A DNA stretch of 34,102 nt from Dunaliella salina (GCA_002284615.2 MU069716.1:130421-164522); one strand, 5' to 3'. Counted from the first letter of the stretch, positions 1-10,206 are shown. Made by a program: numbers and translations. Notes: generated by a model not told the origin, from the letters alone.

Positions 1-26
1 TGTGTGTGTGTGTGTGTGTGTGTGTG
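1..26. repeat. (TG)n microsatellite at the window edge
   Basis: Thirteen uninterrupted TG dinucleotides open the window, so the tract may extend further left. It is a simple sequence repeat with no coding signal. Confidence 0.95.
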
Positions 27-542
27 AGAATGCGAGGCAGGCCAATTGTATGCCCTTGCCATAAAGGAAGCAATTCTTTCCCAGCCTCTCTCCCCTTTAC
101 CCCCTCTCTTGTTTGAGGGCTACTTCAGAGGCTGACAGGAATGCACACAATGTGCAGGGCTGCTGCAGCAACAGCGTGCAGAAGCACAAGCAATGAGCTC
201 AGCGCAAGTGCAAGCGCAAACACACATGCGAGAACGCCCCTCTATTTCTTTCTGCTTCCCACAGTGCGAAAATCCTTGAATAAAATCAGGAAGCAGCTGC
301 AACAGAGCGGGACGAGGTGAGGAGAACGAGCTGCAGGTGGGTCTGCAAAGCGGGCACTCCCCGTCATGTCACGTCCGCATGGCACCAGTGAAGGGGCAGA
401 AATTGATCAATTTCTCATGAGCTTAAATCTATCAAGATCAGATGTTACATCATCCTTGAGCAAAACTCTTTTCCTGGGCATGAACGAATGGGCGCAGAGC
501 TCGTACTTGGCTTTCTTCCCTGGATACTTACACTTCACCTGT
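27..542. other. upstream region, no firm gene
   Basis: Nothing here can be assigned. A 61-codon frame starting at ATG 366 begins MSRPHGTSEG and reads like a protein, so it could be a 5' exon of the downstream gene. However, it runs into the SINE at 543 and has no convincing splice donor. It is recorded as a weak candidate only. Confidence 0.3.
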
Positions 543-719
543 CTTAAGTAGAAGGTTGACGCTTGCCTGAGGGCCGAGTGTATTAAGGAAAGACCCGTTA
601 GGGAACTCACCGACAACCCGGATTCCTCCAAGTTCTAGGTGCTCACCCTCACCCAGGGGTACGAACCGGGGACCTCTTGGGCCACCTTCCCGAATGTTTC
701 CGGGGATGCAACTGAGCTA
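543..719 (-). mobile_element. tRNA-derived SINE, copy 1
   Basis: Read on the minus strand, this begins with a pol III A-box-like GTAGCTCAGTTGC (707-719) and has a B-box-like GGTTCGTACCCC (656-667) about 40 bases on, the spacing of a tRNA-type internal promoter. A central core follows, shared with the SINE at 26723-26907 (CTTGGAGGAATCCGGGT and GGTGAGTTCCCTAACGGGT). The 3' end resembles the LINE-A 3' end. CACCTGT flanks both sides (536-542 and 720-726), a plausible 7-bp TSD. The family assignment rests on two copies seen in this window. Confidence 0.65.
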
Positions 720-1495
720 CACCTGTTTCCTGTTTCTCATCCAGGCTTCGAGGCACAGTCTGTTCTTTGCATACTCACTTATGCACGCTGCAGTCTCAGT
801 ACGTCCATGCTACAATTGTGTCACTTCTCCAACAACACACAACTTTTGTGCATTCAAGCCATATCCATCCTTAATTTAATGAGCATCGGCATTGCAAGCA
901 TCTGACACACTGCCGTCCGTTGCAGAGATGTGATGAATTGAGGAGACCATTTGCATGCTACAAAGCTGGCTATAAATACACTTTGCACGATTGTGTCACA
1001 GGAGCAATCTGCTGCAGAAGCATGCAAAACTTTGTATGGTAAATAAAGCTAAACCCAAAACTGCTGCTGCTTGCACTTCACATACTATGTCAACAAAAGC
1101 TGCCAGATTAAAGGGAGGCCCTACTCCCTGATCTGAGCCCAAGGGCAGCAATAAGCAGGGCATTGCTGCTGCTTGTGTCACTTGGATTCCTGCTTGCCAG
1201 CATGCTATCTATGCCAGGCTGAGCACATCACCTTACACTTGCATGCTGCCTCCTCCTCTCCTCCTGCTCCGGATCCTAATCCCCGCCTTCTTTGTGCACG
1301 CATCCTTTCACGTTTATTGCCATTCAGTGTATCACACAAACACTACATGGCGTCCCTGCAATTGTTAGTGTAATTGTAACAACCCACTCATTGTGATCAC
1401 ACAGATGCCTAACCCTGGTGTCGCTGTCTTGGGCGCGCATCGGGCCCAGGTTGACAGTTTTACCACACCCTCAAGGTGAACTTGAACAAGGTTAA
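720..1495. other. non-coding stretch before the spliced gene
   Basis: I see no long frame, repeat or RNA here. It may hold an upstream exon or promoter of the gene starting near 1526, but no splice pair with matching phase was found. Confidence 0.4.
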
Positions 1496-1525
1496 CTTCG
1501 TTCAGGTCAGGTAACTGGGCTGCTT

Positions 1526-4500
1526 ATGCACAAAATCCAGATACAGCTTCTCATGCTTTTGGTACTGCTGATGGTCAACAAGAATGTCGCTCATCAGCTA
1601 CAGGCCCTTGAGCAGAATGGCAACAACTTTAGCCGGAATCTGCAGCTGCAGTTGGAGACTCTCGCTCTGAAGCATCATGCGACAGTTGGCAGGCAACTGC
1701 ACCCACGGCTTAGCCACAAGACAGCTGGTGAGACCTCCTGATTCATCACAAAACAACTGCTGTGTCAAATCAGGTGGCTCAAGGCTCATACACCAACAAA
1801 TACGCCAAGAATGCTTTGATTTTCAATGCACAGGAGACAGCAAGCACCCCCTCAGGGTCATTGCTCGTGTTGTGAGCAATCCTAAGAGGGCAAAGGATGC
1901 GGGAATCTTGCGCAAGGCTCATGGAGAAAGGTGAGTGGCACAAGCTGATCACGAGTGCGCCTAGTTCATGATTGCTAATTACCTGTCTGGTACCTTGCAT
2001 CCAGCATGCTCAAGCTGATCTCATCATATGAATTACAAATATGTATGACCGGTTGGCCCACTGGACGTTTCACATACACAGGGTGGCATTTGGGCTGTCC
2101 ACAAAGAGCTTGCAAAAGTTGGAGGCGTGCGCCTACACGCCAGAAAAGTGCAGCGCCGTGGACTCTTTGAGGGCAATCTTCATGGTCAGTCGGCCTGACA
2201 GCTGCGGCTTGGTTTGGGTGACAGCGGCTGGTGGTTGGTTTGACCTCCACCCCGACACCAGCGTCAGCCTGGAACTAGACAAGCAGGTTGGTAGATGACA
2301 GAAATTCTGCTTGAGAATGTGCAACACACAAATTGCTGCAGCTGCCCTTGAAGGGCGGTCCAAGGGAGGCAAGGAACCTTTGTGAGAATCTCTCCCAAGC
2401 TTTTCCGGGACTGCTTGCTTTCATCCCATGAACTTTTGATGCAGGTTTGTTCTTTGTATGCACCACGTACAATCCTCAAAATAACTGGTTCCCCTGTTTT
2501 GACCCTTGCCTAACTCACCAAAATATGGTCATTTTGGTAGGTTTGGCCAGCTCTAACCTTGACAAGCCACATCTTGGGAAGGTATGGGTGTTCCAGGACC
2601 AAAAGTATTAGGACCCGGCCACAATGTCCCCTCTAAACTGACATAAGTGGCTCTTTCCTTGTAACCTTGTAACCTAACCTGACATAATGCCCGCTTTACA
2701 TTGACGTAATGCCTCTTTGCATTGACAAACTTTGGTCTTGGAACTACCATACATTCTTGAGATATAGCCTCTGATCCAGAGTCCCAACCACTGGGTTATT
2801 CCCCCAACCCCAGGGTTGGTTTCACACAAGCACTCCTTGCTGTTGCATTATCGATGACTGCGGATAGAGAGATTGCTGCATTTTTTTTTTTGAGAGCTGC
2901 ACCTCAAAATCTTGATGCCCACAGGGTCGGTGGCACAGTTTCAGGGATACGGTGGTGCTGGCGGGGCGACAACGGGTATTTTGAAGGCACAGGTAAAACA
3001 GGCCTAGGCTTTACTCTTTGGACTTCACTGATTCCTCTGCTCCCTCAGAGATTTGTCTCCACCAAGTTTTAGAATGTAAAGCCATGGGAATGTTAAGCCA
3101 TGGGTCGCTGGGAAAACGTTGAATCGGCCTCTGAGCACAGTGCTTTGTAGTTGATCTGGCCAATTGATCGCATTGTTTCTGTTCAAATTAGGCATATATG
3201 CCACCTGTGTATGGGACGTCCCATAAAATACCCATCACCATCAAAGTATTGCGCTTTGACCTCGAGGCGGGTGATGGGTACTTCATGGGACCACCTGGCT
3301 CAGACCGCGTGTGGATGATGTCCGCAACCAGGGGTGTGTTCTTTCTCAAGCACGGCATGGTGTGCTTTGATGACACAATGGTGTTGGTGCTTGACCACAA
3401 GGACCACGTTACTGACGTGCGGCAGGTTGTGGGGCTGTCCCTTGCACAGAGATTGCAGGCGGATCCTCGGATCTGGGGGGCCATAGTTGGCTCAATGCAT
3501 GAGGTCCTTCGTATCACTGAGGCCGTCCCAGGTGGGCAACAGTGTGGTACCGTGATTCACTGTTCATGCTAGCGCTGATGAGGATATCCTAATGATGCTT
3601 GCTTTTAAAAACAGCCACGTGCGCTTTTTGGACTGCAACATCCTCTCTTTTGGTCGTGCCATCCATCAAGGTATCAGCCTGTGGCGTTCCATAGGATCCG
3701 CAAGCAAGCTTTTCACTCTCTACCAATCTTGTTTCCCAGTTGGATGTCGACAAGCGTGACCAGACCTTTAATCATTGTAGGAGTACCCAAGCGTGGTGAC
3801 AGCCAAATGTTGTGACACACGATGCATGGCTTTCCTCACGACCGGAGTTGGTCACCACCTGGTTTTATAATGGTCGACCATGAAACAACCATGCAAGCTC
3901 AACGCTGCCTTCAGTGCTGCGCAACAGCATTCAGCAGCTCCCTGTTGCTCAGCCCGACAACTGGTGCCATGAGATTGCTGTCAACAATTCGGAATGGATG
4001 AAGCGCGCCAGGATTGCAGTGGAAGTGAGGCTTCTGACTTTTGTTAGGGGTTCTTCCCTTAATGCACGCGGCCTTTGGATCGCGCAGACTTTTCTTCTCT
4101 TTTCTTGGAGGACGCAAGGAAGCAAGGGAATGCCACACTGGCCACTGAAGCGCAATGGGTGGGTTAGGACATGGATGTTTCTGATGAAGAGAACTGATCT
4201 GTTACAAGGTAAAAGAAAAGCCAGCGCTAAACAAAACCTGTGTACAGTGTCAGGCAAGACCCAACTGTCTGTCCACAGTCTTCCTATGCCTGCGTAGACC
4301 AATCCTACTCCCAGCGGGCTTTCGCTGAGGGATTTTTTAATCATTCTGCTTGCACTGGTGTGGCCTTCAGTTTTCATGTTGGAGATGATATGCTTCTGGC
4401 AGCCTGAAAGCATGTGTAGTGCGTTGTCCAAATGATGGCAGCCTGGGAGGAAGCATGACTGTGCTGCCAGCCATTACCTGCGCAAGCAGCGCTCAAGGTA

Positions 4501-6221
4501 CACCCACTGGTCTTTCTTGCCGCAAGCCAGCTCAGCGAGCTACAAGCTTGAACGCTTGTTGTCGCACATGTGGATGCAAGGATGAACAGCAGCAAGAGCC
4601 TGGTAAATCAACGAGGCAACCGTTCTAATGTGCACAGCTTTTCATGGCTTGTTCTTAGCCCTGACCTGCCAACACACCCTGCACAGGAGGCAGTGCAGGA
4701 GGAGGAGGCAGGGAGGCTAGCTGGGCATGAGAAAATGCTAGCTGCAAGGGCAGCCGTGTCTGCCGGCACTGCAAACAATGAACAGAAGGTGCGTAGTGTC
4801 TGCGAGTGTGTTCGGGCAACACTTTGGCAGCATGCTATCAAGTTGTCAACCTGGACCCTGCAGTTTTTGAATGGCAACAACAAACTGGTTTCCCTCATCG
4901 CAGCAAGGCACTGACAGCTGGTGAAAAAGTGGCGGCATGGATGATGAACAAATGCAATGCTCCTGATCTGCTTCGGTGCGCCGCTGTGCTCAAGATGCTG
5001 CACTGAAGGTGTATTCGGCAGTGTTGTACTGCCAGGTACTTACAGCTTATGAAAAATATAGTTGGCATGGATGATGAACAAATGCAATGCACCTGATCTG
5101 CTTTGCTGCATTGCTGTGCTCAAGATGCCATATCCATTCAAGATGTATCCAGAATTACTGTGCTGGCTGCCAATACTCGGCGCTGCTGTTGAGATGCACC
5201 CATTGAGCTGGCTGCCAATACTCGGCGCTGCTGTTGAGATCCACCCTTTGAGCTGGCTGCCAATACTCGGCGCTGCTGTTGAGATGCACCCATTGTCTTT
5301 CTTGCTGCAAGCCAACCCTGCTAGCTGTTGCAAGCTTGAACATGAGCATTTGCATATGTGTATGCAAGGCCGAACAGCAGCATGACCCTGTCGCGTGAAG
5401 TGGAGCATCCATCCTAATGCACACAATTTTCATGGCTTGTTCCTTGCCCTGATCTGCCAATAATCCTGCACGGAGTACGGTGCTGAGAAGTGGGGGTTCA
5501 GCTGAGACAAACGTCTCGAGTAAATTCGAGCAGTGCCACCTTTGCAACCGATTTGGGCACAGGCAAGCAAACTGCAAGGTGAGTCTTGTGTTGGTTATAA
5601 GCATGATTCTGTGACTCCTCTAGGTTATGCACTATCTGTGGAATGAGCACACTCAAATATGACCTGGCAACTCATTAAGCTCCCAGGAACTATGATCGCA
5701 AAGGACACACTTAAGAATACTTAGCAATTCATGTAGCTCTCAAGAGCTTTGTATGCGGTGTAAGGTGTGCCTTGCAAACTCTGAACCACTGCACTCCCAG
5801 GGCCAACATGATGATGCATATTGGAGGATCAATGGCAGTAAGGCTCAAGCTCCTCCGGGAATTGCCTCTCAGCCAAAGGGCCTTGAAGAGAGTAGAGTAA
5901 GCCCATAATTGGCCTAAACCACTTGCACCGTGGGTGCGTCCCCCCCTCAGGTAAGCAAATGCTTGACCCTGTCACATAACCTTGTCCATAGCTACGAGTA
6001 GTACAGAAGATGTAAAGGAAAAGAAGAAAGCATACTGGCAGTGTTGTACTCTAAAACAAGGCTCTTGCCAGCACAGCTGCAGGCCAGCAGGGGCTTTACA
6101 TAGTTCCCGCAAGCCTCACAAAATCAAGGCACAGGACAAATATGGAGAAGCATTTCGCCAGGCATTTAGATCTGAAAGAACCCTAAACTTCTTTGGAGGA
6201 TGTGCACTATTGGAATACTGA
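1526..6221 (+). CDS. predicted spliced gene, unknown function, with CCHC zinc knuckle
   Basis: Proposed join: 1526-1727, 1774-1930, 2082-2286, 2939-2992, 3192-3531, 3915-4024, 4687-4788, 5507-5578, 5902-5950, 5992-6221, i.e. 1521 bases, 506 codons plus TGA. Every intron is GT-AG and the phases agree at each junction (1, 2, 0, 0, 1, 0, 0, 0, 1), which is unlikely by chance over so many joins. The middle exons (2082-2286, 3192-3531, 3915-4024) read convincingly as protein. The start is uncertain: the ATG at 1526 is followed by a hydrophobic run ([10 protein letters not shown]) that could be a signal sequence, but further 5' exons are possible. The only recognisable domain is CX2CX4HX4C in the eighth exon, so nucleic-acid binding is an inference. 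The exons at 2939, 5507 and 5902 are the least certain. The protein could instead belong to an old transposon. Confidence 0.55.
2287..2938 (+). other. intron of the spliced gene
   Basis: No protein-like frame compatible with the exon phases is seen. The interval contains a T-rich run near 2881-2891, just before the acceptor region, and a T-, C- and A-rich stretch around 2600-2750 with short imperfect repeats of TGACATAATG type. Confidence 0.4.
3192..3531 (+). CDS. longest exon of the unknown spliced gene
   Basis: This 340-base exon has an acceptor at ..ATTAG and a donor GTGGGC at 3532. It is open throughout and encodes 113 residues without low complexity. Segments include [33 protein letters not shown] and [21 protein letters not shown] do not recognise the family. 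The mix of hydrophobic strands and a helical end suggests a folded domain. It enters in phase 0 from the short exon at 2939-2992 and leaves in phase 1 into 3915, where the split codon makes valine. Confidence 0.6.
4033..4110 (+). mobile_element. LINE-A 3'-end fragment inside an intron
   Basis: The stretch GTTAGGGGTTCTTCCCTTAA, then TGCACGCGGCCTTTGG, then a CTTTTCTTCTCTTTTC tail, closely matches the 3' end of the LINE-A copy at 23327-24150 read in its sense direction. No coding part remains, so it is an extremely 5'-truncated insertion. It lies in the intron between exons 3915-4024 and 4687-4788, starting just after the donor. Confidence 0.65.
4503..5475 (+). repeat. internally duplicated intron/exon region
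   Basis: Two segments occur twice in direct orientation. Unit U spans about 4503-4690 and about 5287-5475, with shared landmarks CTTTCTTGC, TATGCAAGG-like and TTTTCATGGCTTGTTC. Unit V spans about 4900-5003 and about 5031-5135, sharing GGCATGGATGATGAACAAAT. Unit U contains the splice acceptor of the 4687 exon (CTGCACAG); in the second copy this is CTGCACGG, so that acceptor is destroyed. Unit V is open in both copies and encodes a short [17 protein letters not shown] peptide, possibly a relic exon. Confidence 0.65.
5162..5295 (+). repeat. 45-bp minisatellite, three units
   Basis: Units begin at 5162, 5207 and 5252, each starting GCTGGCTGCCAATACTCGGC, with very few differences. Forty-five bases equal 15 codons, so a 107-codon frame (5062-5385) runs through all three units, encoding [18 protein letters not shown] repeats. 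In the gene model this lies in an intron. Confidence 0.9.
5507..5578 (+). CDS. zinc-knuckle exon (CCHC)
   Basis: This exon encodes [14 protein letters not shown], an exact CX2CX4HX4C zinc knuckle (Cys 5534-5536 and 5543-5545, His 5558-5560, Cys 5573-5575). A strong GTGAGT donor follows at 5579. The acceptor at 5506 was chosen because it keeps phase 0 with the preceding exon (4687-4788, a Glu/Ala-rich likely helical segment). The frame is also open further upstream, to 5462, so the true acceptor could lie earlier. Such knuckles bind single-stranded RNA or DNA in Gag and in cellular RNA-binding proteins. Confidence 0.55.
5992..6221 (+). CDS. probable last exon of the spliced gene
   Basis: The acceptor CCATAG precedes 5992, and the frame stays open to TGA 6219-6221. 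The product is Lys/Cys-rich with a second cysteine cluster ([15 protein letters not shown]) followed by a basic region. This may be another metal-binding element, but its spacing does not match a class I know. The preceding intron starts with GTAAGC at 5951. No clear polyadenylation signal is visible just downstream. Confidence 0.45.
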
Positions 6222-6606
6222 GGAGTTCTGTAGCCATGATTGTTCAGTGACTCTTTGCTTGTTTGCAATTGTGCATATGTTCCATTCCCTCAAAAATCTG
6301 TCAAACGCAAAGCGTGTTTATTGACCTATCGGGTTTAGGTCCAGTAAGGACTTGAACCTCTGGACTACGGGTGGCTATAGTAGTGGCGGTACAGGTGGCT
6401 CTTAGAGACCTCATGACGAAACCACTGGCAGGGATGAGCTGATATAATACTTCATGATGGTGGTGTACACGAGGTGTTGTTTTTTCTAGTTCAAGGGACT
6501 GTGCATTGCATTGAGCAGGGAGAGCAAATGCTGTATCTGAAGGTGGTCCCAATATAGGTTTTGGGACAGTATCAGTGTGGATAATCCCAATTGTGTGCAT
6601 ATGAGT
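6222..6606. other. intergenic, no gene seen
   Basis: No convincing coding sequence. The minus strand around 6340-6360 has GGTTCAAGTCC, which resembles a pol III B box, and a short GTCCAG/CTGGAC stem, but no A box at tRNA spacing. Confidence 0.4.
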
Positions 6607-6664
6607 AGCACAATTTGGTACTTGATGACTGCATTGCATCATCAAGTACCAAATTGTGCAGAAG
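6607..6664. repeat. perfect 21-bp inverted repeat, hairpin or mini-MITE
   Basis: The arms 6608-6628 and 6639-6659 are perfect reverse complements (GCACAATTTGGTACTTGATG..) around a 10-base loop. The heptamer TATGAGT flanks the hairpin on both sides (6600-6606 and 6665-6671), compatible with a TSD of a tiny palindromic element. No transposase is linked. Confidence 0.6.
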
Positions 6665-6708
6665 TATGAGTGCTATTGCAGTAATTCAACAGCAATTCAA
6701 CGGCTCTG

Positions 6709-6762
6709 TGTCATGCGAGATCACCATCCTGTACATTTCACTGACCTGGCAGCACACAGCAC
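6709..6762. repeat. 54-bp repeat X, left copy
   Basis: This sequence, starting TGTCATGCGAGATCACC, abuts the left LTR. A copy with two differences lies at 7163-7216, on the other side of the same LTR. It is far too long for an ordinary LTR-element TSD. Confidence 0.8.
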
Positions 6763-7160
6763 TGAGTAGTAGTATAGATTGAGGTCCAGGGGCTAGGTAA
6801 CTCTAGCGCAAAGGACGGAACCGCTGTTTCCAGCAAGCCCCAGGGGAAGTGATTCTGTGTTGGCTTAGCTGCTCTCCCCATCAGAAGCAGCACACAGAGG
6901 ATTCCTTACACCAAAACCATACTTCCTGTGGTTGCTTGGCTGCCTGCCCCACTCTCCCCGGAGCTCAGCAGCTCTAATCGGCCATCGGTCGTGCTTTACA
7001 TGTTATGTGAGTACGTCCAATATCAATTAGGGATAAGCGAACATTCTCAATAACTGGCTCCGCCAGTTCCATCAGAGCAAGATAAATATCCAGTCCAACT
7101 GACCAAACTACCCAATAGGCTACTGCAGCAATCTAGCAATAACAACAATATGATGTGACA
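6763..7160 (-). repeat. LTR (3' LTR in the Gag sense)
   Basis: About 398 bp, nearly identical to 10207-10600 apart from a handful of substitutions and a divergent patch near 7100-7130. The ends are TG..CA. It is enclosed by the two 54-bp X repeats. I see no clear polypurine tract next to it. Confidence 0.8.
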
Positions 7161-7162
7161 GC

Positions 7163-7216
7163 TGTCATGCGAGATCACCGTCCTGTATATTTCACTGACC
7201 TGGCAGCACACAGCAC
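7163..7216. repeat. 54-bp repeat X, right copy
   Basis: Direct repeat of 6709-6762 with two base changes, two bases inside the inner edge of the left LTR. It is part of the internal region of the Gag-bearing element, if that LTR belongs to it. Confidence 0.8.
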
Positions 7217-8003
7217 TACCCCCTCTAATTCTTAGCAGATGGACAGAGGAATCAGACGAAGTACAGATGCTAAGAATCATCAAGTAAACGTCTCAAGTGC
7301 CTAGGATGAAATGGTTGACAGGTCAGTGAGCAAGCAGGCAGGCATGAACCCAATTGAGAAACACATTTGACGATGATTGGACTTAAATTGACTTTGACAG
7401 CAACTGGAAGTGGTATTTTCAAAGGATTGCCACTTGTCAACCAGCTCAACTTGTCTGCACAACTCTTTAAGAGTTCTCAGCCAGAAATTTTCAAGTACTA
7501 GCACACATCAAGACGACCCCCCAGCATGGAGCAAAGCACATTTCACTCATTACCAGACATCAACGCCAGAAAAAAATCATCCATCTCACTCATAATTTCC
7601 CTCTAGCATTCATGCTTGCTGCTCACTTCCAATGCCACTGCTCAGCTGGCTCCGGAGTTCCAGACCACAAATTCCCCCAAGATGCGCGCCCCCAAAAGTG
7701 GGTAAAGTTGCCAATTAAAGTGAGAAAATCAGTGTCAACTCAGCCAGGAAATTTCAAAATTCAATCAAGTGGTTGGCGTTAATAATCTCCTGCATGAGAC
7801 AGAGCTTCAAGGAGAGGCAAGAGTGACTTTTGAAAGGGCCAGTAAGTCAGCAGCACAACAAAGCCAATCAGTTGCTGCAGTTCAGAGCAGATGAACCAAC
7901 AACTTAACCTGCTCAGCCCATCTCCTCGATTTGTAGTGACTCTGCGTGCTTCAAGCAGACCCAAAAGAAGGTTAAAGCAGTTCAGATGTGCTGCACTGGT
8001 ATG
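7217..8003. other. non-coding 3' part of the Gag element
   Basis: No frame beyond about 60 codons reads as protein. This occupies the place of pol in a full element, and no degenerate RT or integrase motif was recognised. Confidence 0.5.
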
Positions 8004-9290
8004 CTATGTTGGACCATGAAAAATGCTCGTGCGTTCCAGCAAAGATACAGCAGCCTTGGTGTTCATGTTGATTGTAAAAAGGCTGTCAGGCTGTGTTTGC
8101 AACAGGTGCAGCAGTCTTTCTTTTCCAAGTGCTCTTAAAGGTACCTCCAGGGTAGTGGGTGCTGGTGCGCATGTGTTTGTAGTGCTGGAGGATGCATTGC
8201 ACTCTGCACCATCTTGAATGGGAGCAGAAAATGGCACAGCTGTTGTTGCATATTTTGCAGGTGGCACATGCATAGTTGAGCACGATCTTTGTGCTTGCTG
8301 CAGCTCATCATCAGCAGAAAAGATTGGGTTGTCCAGCATGGTAGCATTCACTTGAAAAGTCTGTGGAGTTGCCAAACTCTGCTGAAGTGGTGGGTGAGGG
8401 CTTCTCTCAAAGTTGGGCCCATAGCACAGCACATTGCGCAAGTGAATCCTTCCACAATCTTGGCACAGTCTGCGTTTCCTGCAAAGCCGAGGACGTTGAA
8501 CTCCAGCAGCGAGCTGCTCATGTTGGCACATATCACCCCCCAGCTGCGAGCTGCTTGGCATGTGATGGTGTCGGTGCATTTTCATTTCACAGAGCGCCTC
8601 TTTGTAACCTAGCAGAGTTGCCTTAAGCATTGTCATTTCCTCTGTCAACCTCTCCACTTTGTCTTCCAGTGGCTCTTTGGGCAGCAATGCTACTGGTGAT
8701 TGAGCAGGCTTATGTGCAAGGCTGCTGATTTCAAATGCATGTAATTGACTGTATCTCCTGGCAAGCAGGATGGATTCTTGCAGCAAAGCTCTGCCATGCA
8801 TTAGGTCTGATTTGATCATCCCAGCCAGGTCAGGAGCATTCTTTTCCACAGCCACAATGAACTGCCTCACCGCTTTCTTTTCCTTGATGTCTGCTTCCTT
8901 GGCCAGCTGCTGGAAGGTCATTGCGAATGCAGCCGCGTGCTCTCCTTGCTGCAACTCCATACTGTAAAACTGCTGCTCTTTGTCACCTGAGATGTGCTCA
9001 AACTCTGCAGACAAGGCTTTCAGTGTCAGAGACAGCAGCGCGTCTTCTTCGTTAGACTCAGCAGCTTCAGCAATGATGGANTGCTTCTGCTCTCNAAACC
9101 ACAAANATGCATAGGACTTGAAAGGAAAGCATGCATAACTCATTACTTGAAACAGCTGTGCTGCACTGAGATTCATGGTGCACTTGGTGCAGAAGTACCA
9201 GGCAGACAAATTATGCAGGAATGCATCCAGGTCATCCGTGACTGGATCACCTCTGAACTGTGGAGGCATGGTGAAGTTGACAGAAAGCAT
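8004..9290 (-). CDS. gag: Gag-like capsid protein of the LTR element
   Basis: A single ORF of 428 codons starts MLSVNFTMPPQFRGDP. Residues about 15-170 look like the retrotransposon Gag/capsid domain: an early aromatic segment (FLHNLSAWYF), then EQQFYSMELQQGEHAAAFAM and FQQLAKEADIKEKKAVRQFI, the usual helical FxxLxQ..F pattern. A leucine/glutamate-rich stretch near 205-240 may be a coiled coil. Near residue 280 lies CQDCGRIHLRNVLC, a zinc knuckle with altered spacing (CX2CX3HX5C). Three N bases near residues 60-70 leave residues undetermined. The frame is otherwise intact, so the copy is fairly young or still useful to its family. It would package the element RNA in cytoplasmic particles. No pol follows. 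Confidence 0.75.
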   Translation of the reverse strand: MLSVNFTMPPQFRGDPVTDDLDAFLHNLSAWYFCTKCTMNLSAAQLFQVMSYACFPFKSYAXLWFXEQKXSIIAEAAESNEEDALLSLTLKALSAEFEHISGDKEQQFYSMELQQGEHAAAFAMTFQQLAKEADIKEKKAVRQFIVAVEKNAPDLAGMIKSDLMHGRALLQESILLARRYSQLHAFEISSLAHKPAQSPVALLPKEPLEDKVERLTEEMTMLKATLLGYKEALCEMKMHRHHHMPSSSQLGGDMCQHEQLAAGVQRPRLCRKRRLCQDCGRIHLRNVLCYGPNFERSPHPPLQQSLATPQTFQVNATMLDNPIFSADDELQQAQRSCSTMHVPPAKYATTAVPFSAPIQDGAECNASSSTTNTCAPAPTTLEVPLRALGKERLLHLLQTQPDSLFTINMNTKAAVSLLERTSIFHGPT

Positions 9291-9509
9291 ATCTCTCGCG
9301 GGAATCTAGGACGCGTCTATCTAATTTATAAAACATCATCAACTCATGAGAACTCCGGGGAGGGCAAGTAGCAGCAACCAAATTGAACTCAACTATACAG
9401 CCAACCAAACTGCAGGATTTAATGTCATGCCACGTGGGCTGATAACAGGGATGAATAGCAGGCATGGCTCACGACTGCATGGGTCCAGGAAAACCTTTTT
9501 TTTTATGTT

Positions 9510-9735
9510 ATGTAGGCAGCTTGGGCCTTGACATGTCCCCGGTTCCATCCCCTAAGGCAGCTCAGGCCTTGCACCCAAATGTCCCTGGTGCCAACCCCAT
9601 AGGCAGCTTAGGCCTTGGTGAAATGTCCCTGGTTCCATCCCTATAGGCAGCTTAGGCCTTGGCACCTAATATCCCTGTTCCATCCCTATAGGCAGCTTAG
9701 GCTTTGACACCCAGACAAGTTCCCATTCCCTCCAA
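9510..9735. repeat. about 45-bp tandem repeat in the Gag leader, five units
   Basis: Units start with TAGGCAGCTTAGGCCTTG or close variants and contain TCCCTGGTTCCATCCC. Five imperfect copies lie between the right LTR and the gag start, in the untranslated leader of the minus-strand transcript. Confidence 0.8.
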
Positions 9736-10206
9736 ACTCTCTCTCTTCGATCACAACTCTCCCTTCAAGATCAGATCTCAGGCCTTGCGCACCATAATTC
9801 CATCCCCGCAGGTAAATGCGTGGGAGATGAATGTGCATGTGGCGAATGTGATTTGCCTCGCCTGTGTGTGCTTGCACAGCAGGAGGATGCTTGCATGACC
9901 CGAAGGCCAATTCAAAATGTTCGGGGCATGTACTGAAAGGCACTCCTGAGGCTATTCTGTGGCAACACTGGGCCTTGAATCTTTCACTGAGAGTCTCAGG
10001 CATCAATGGACTCAGTGGCTACTGAGCCTTGCTTCTGGCTGTGGCAACACTGGGCCATCATTCCATCAGCATACTGACCTTCAGACAAGGCCTTAAGGAA
10101 GCTCCACAATCTCGTCCATCATTGAGAGCCAACTCCAAAATGTCTCCCATTCCCACACGCATGCTGCATCGCGCGAGATACCGCACAGTAGGTTCGAATC
10201 AGTTAT

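Noticed and set aside
1975..2250. minus-strand 91-codon frame
   Set aside because: Shadow of the plus-strand exon 2082-2286, whose splice phases fit both neighbours.
5150..5300. short repeat array as a CRISPR
   Set aside because: Units are contiguous without unique spacers, in a eukaryotic intron, and no cas genes exist.
5062..5385. 107-codon frame through the 45-bp repeats as a separate gene
   Set aside because: The openness follows from the 45-base period, and the region lies in an intron of the better-supported model.
6335..6365. minus-strand GGTTCAAGTCC as a tRNA or SINE
   Set aside because: Only a B-box-like motif and a short stem; no A box and no similarity to the SINE core.
10188..10204. 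tRNA-like B box GGTTCGAATC beside the right LTR
   Set aside because: No A box at tRNA distance and the surrounding bases do not pair as a T-arm or acceptor stem, so neither a tRNA gene nor a clear primer-binding site.
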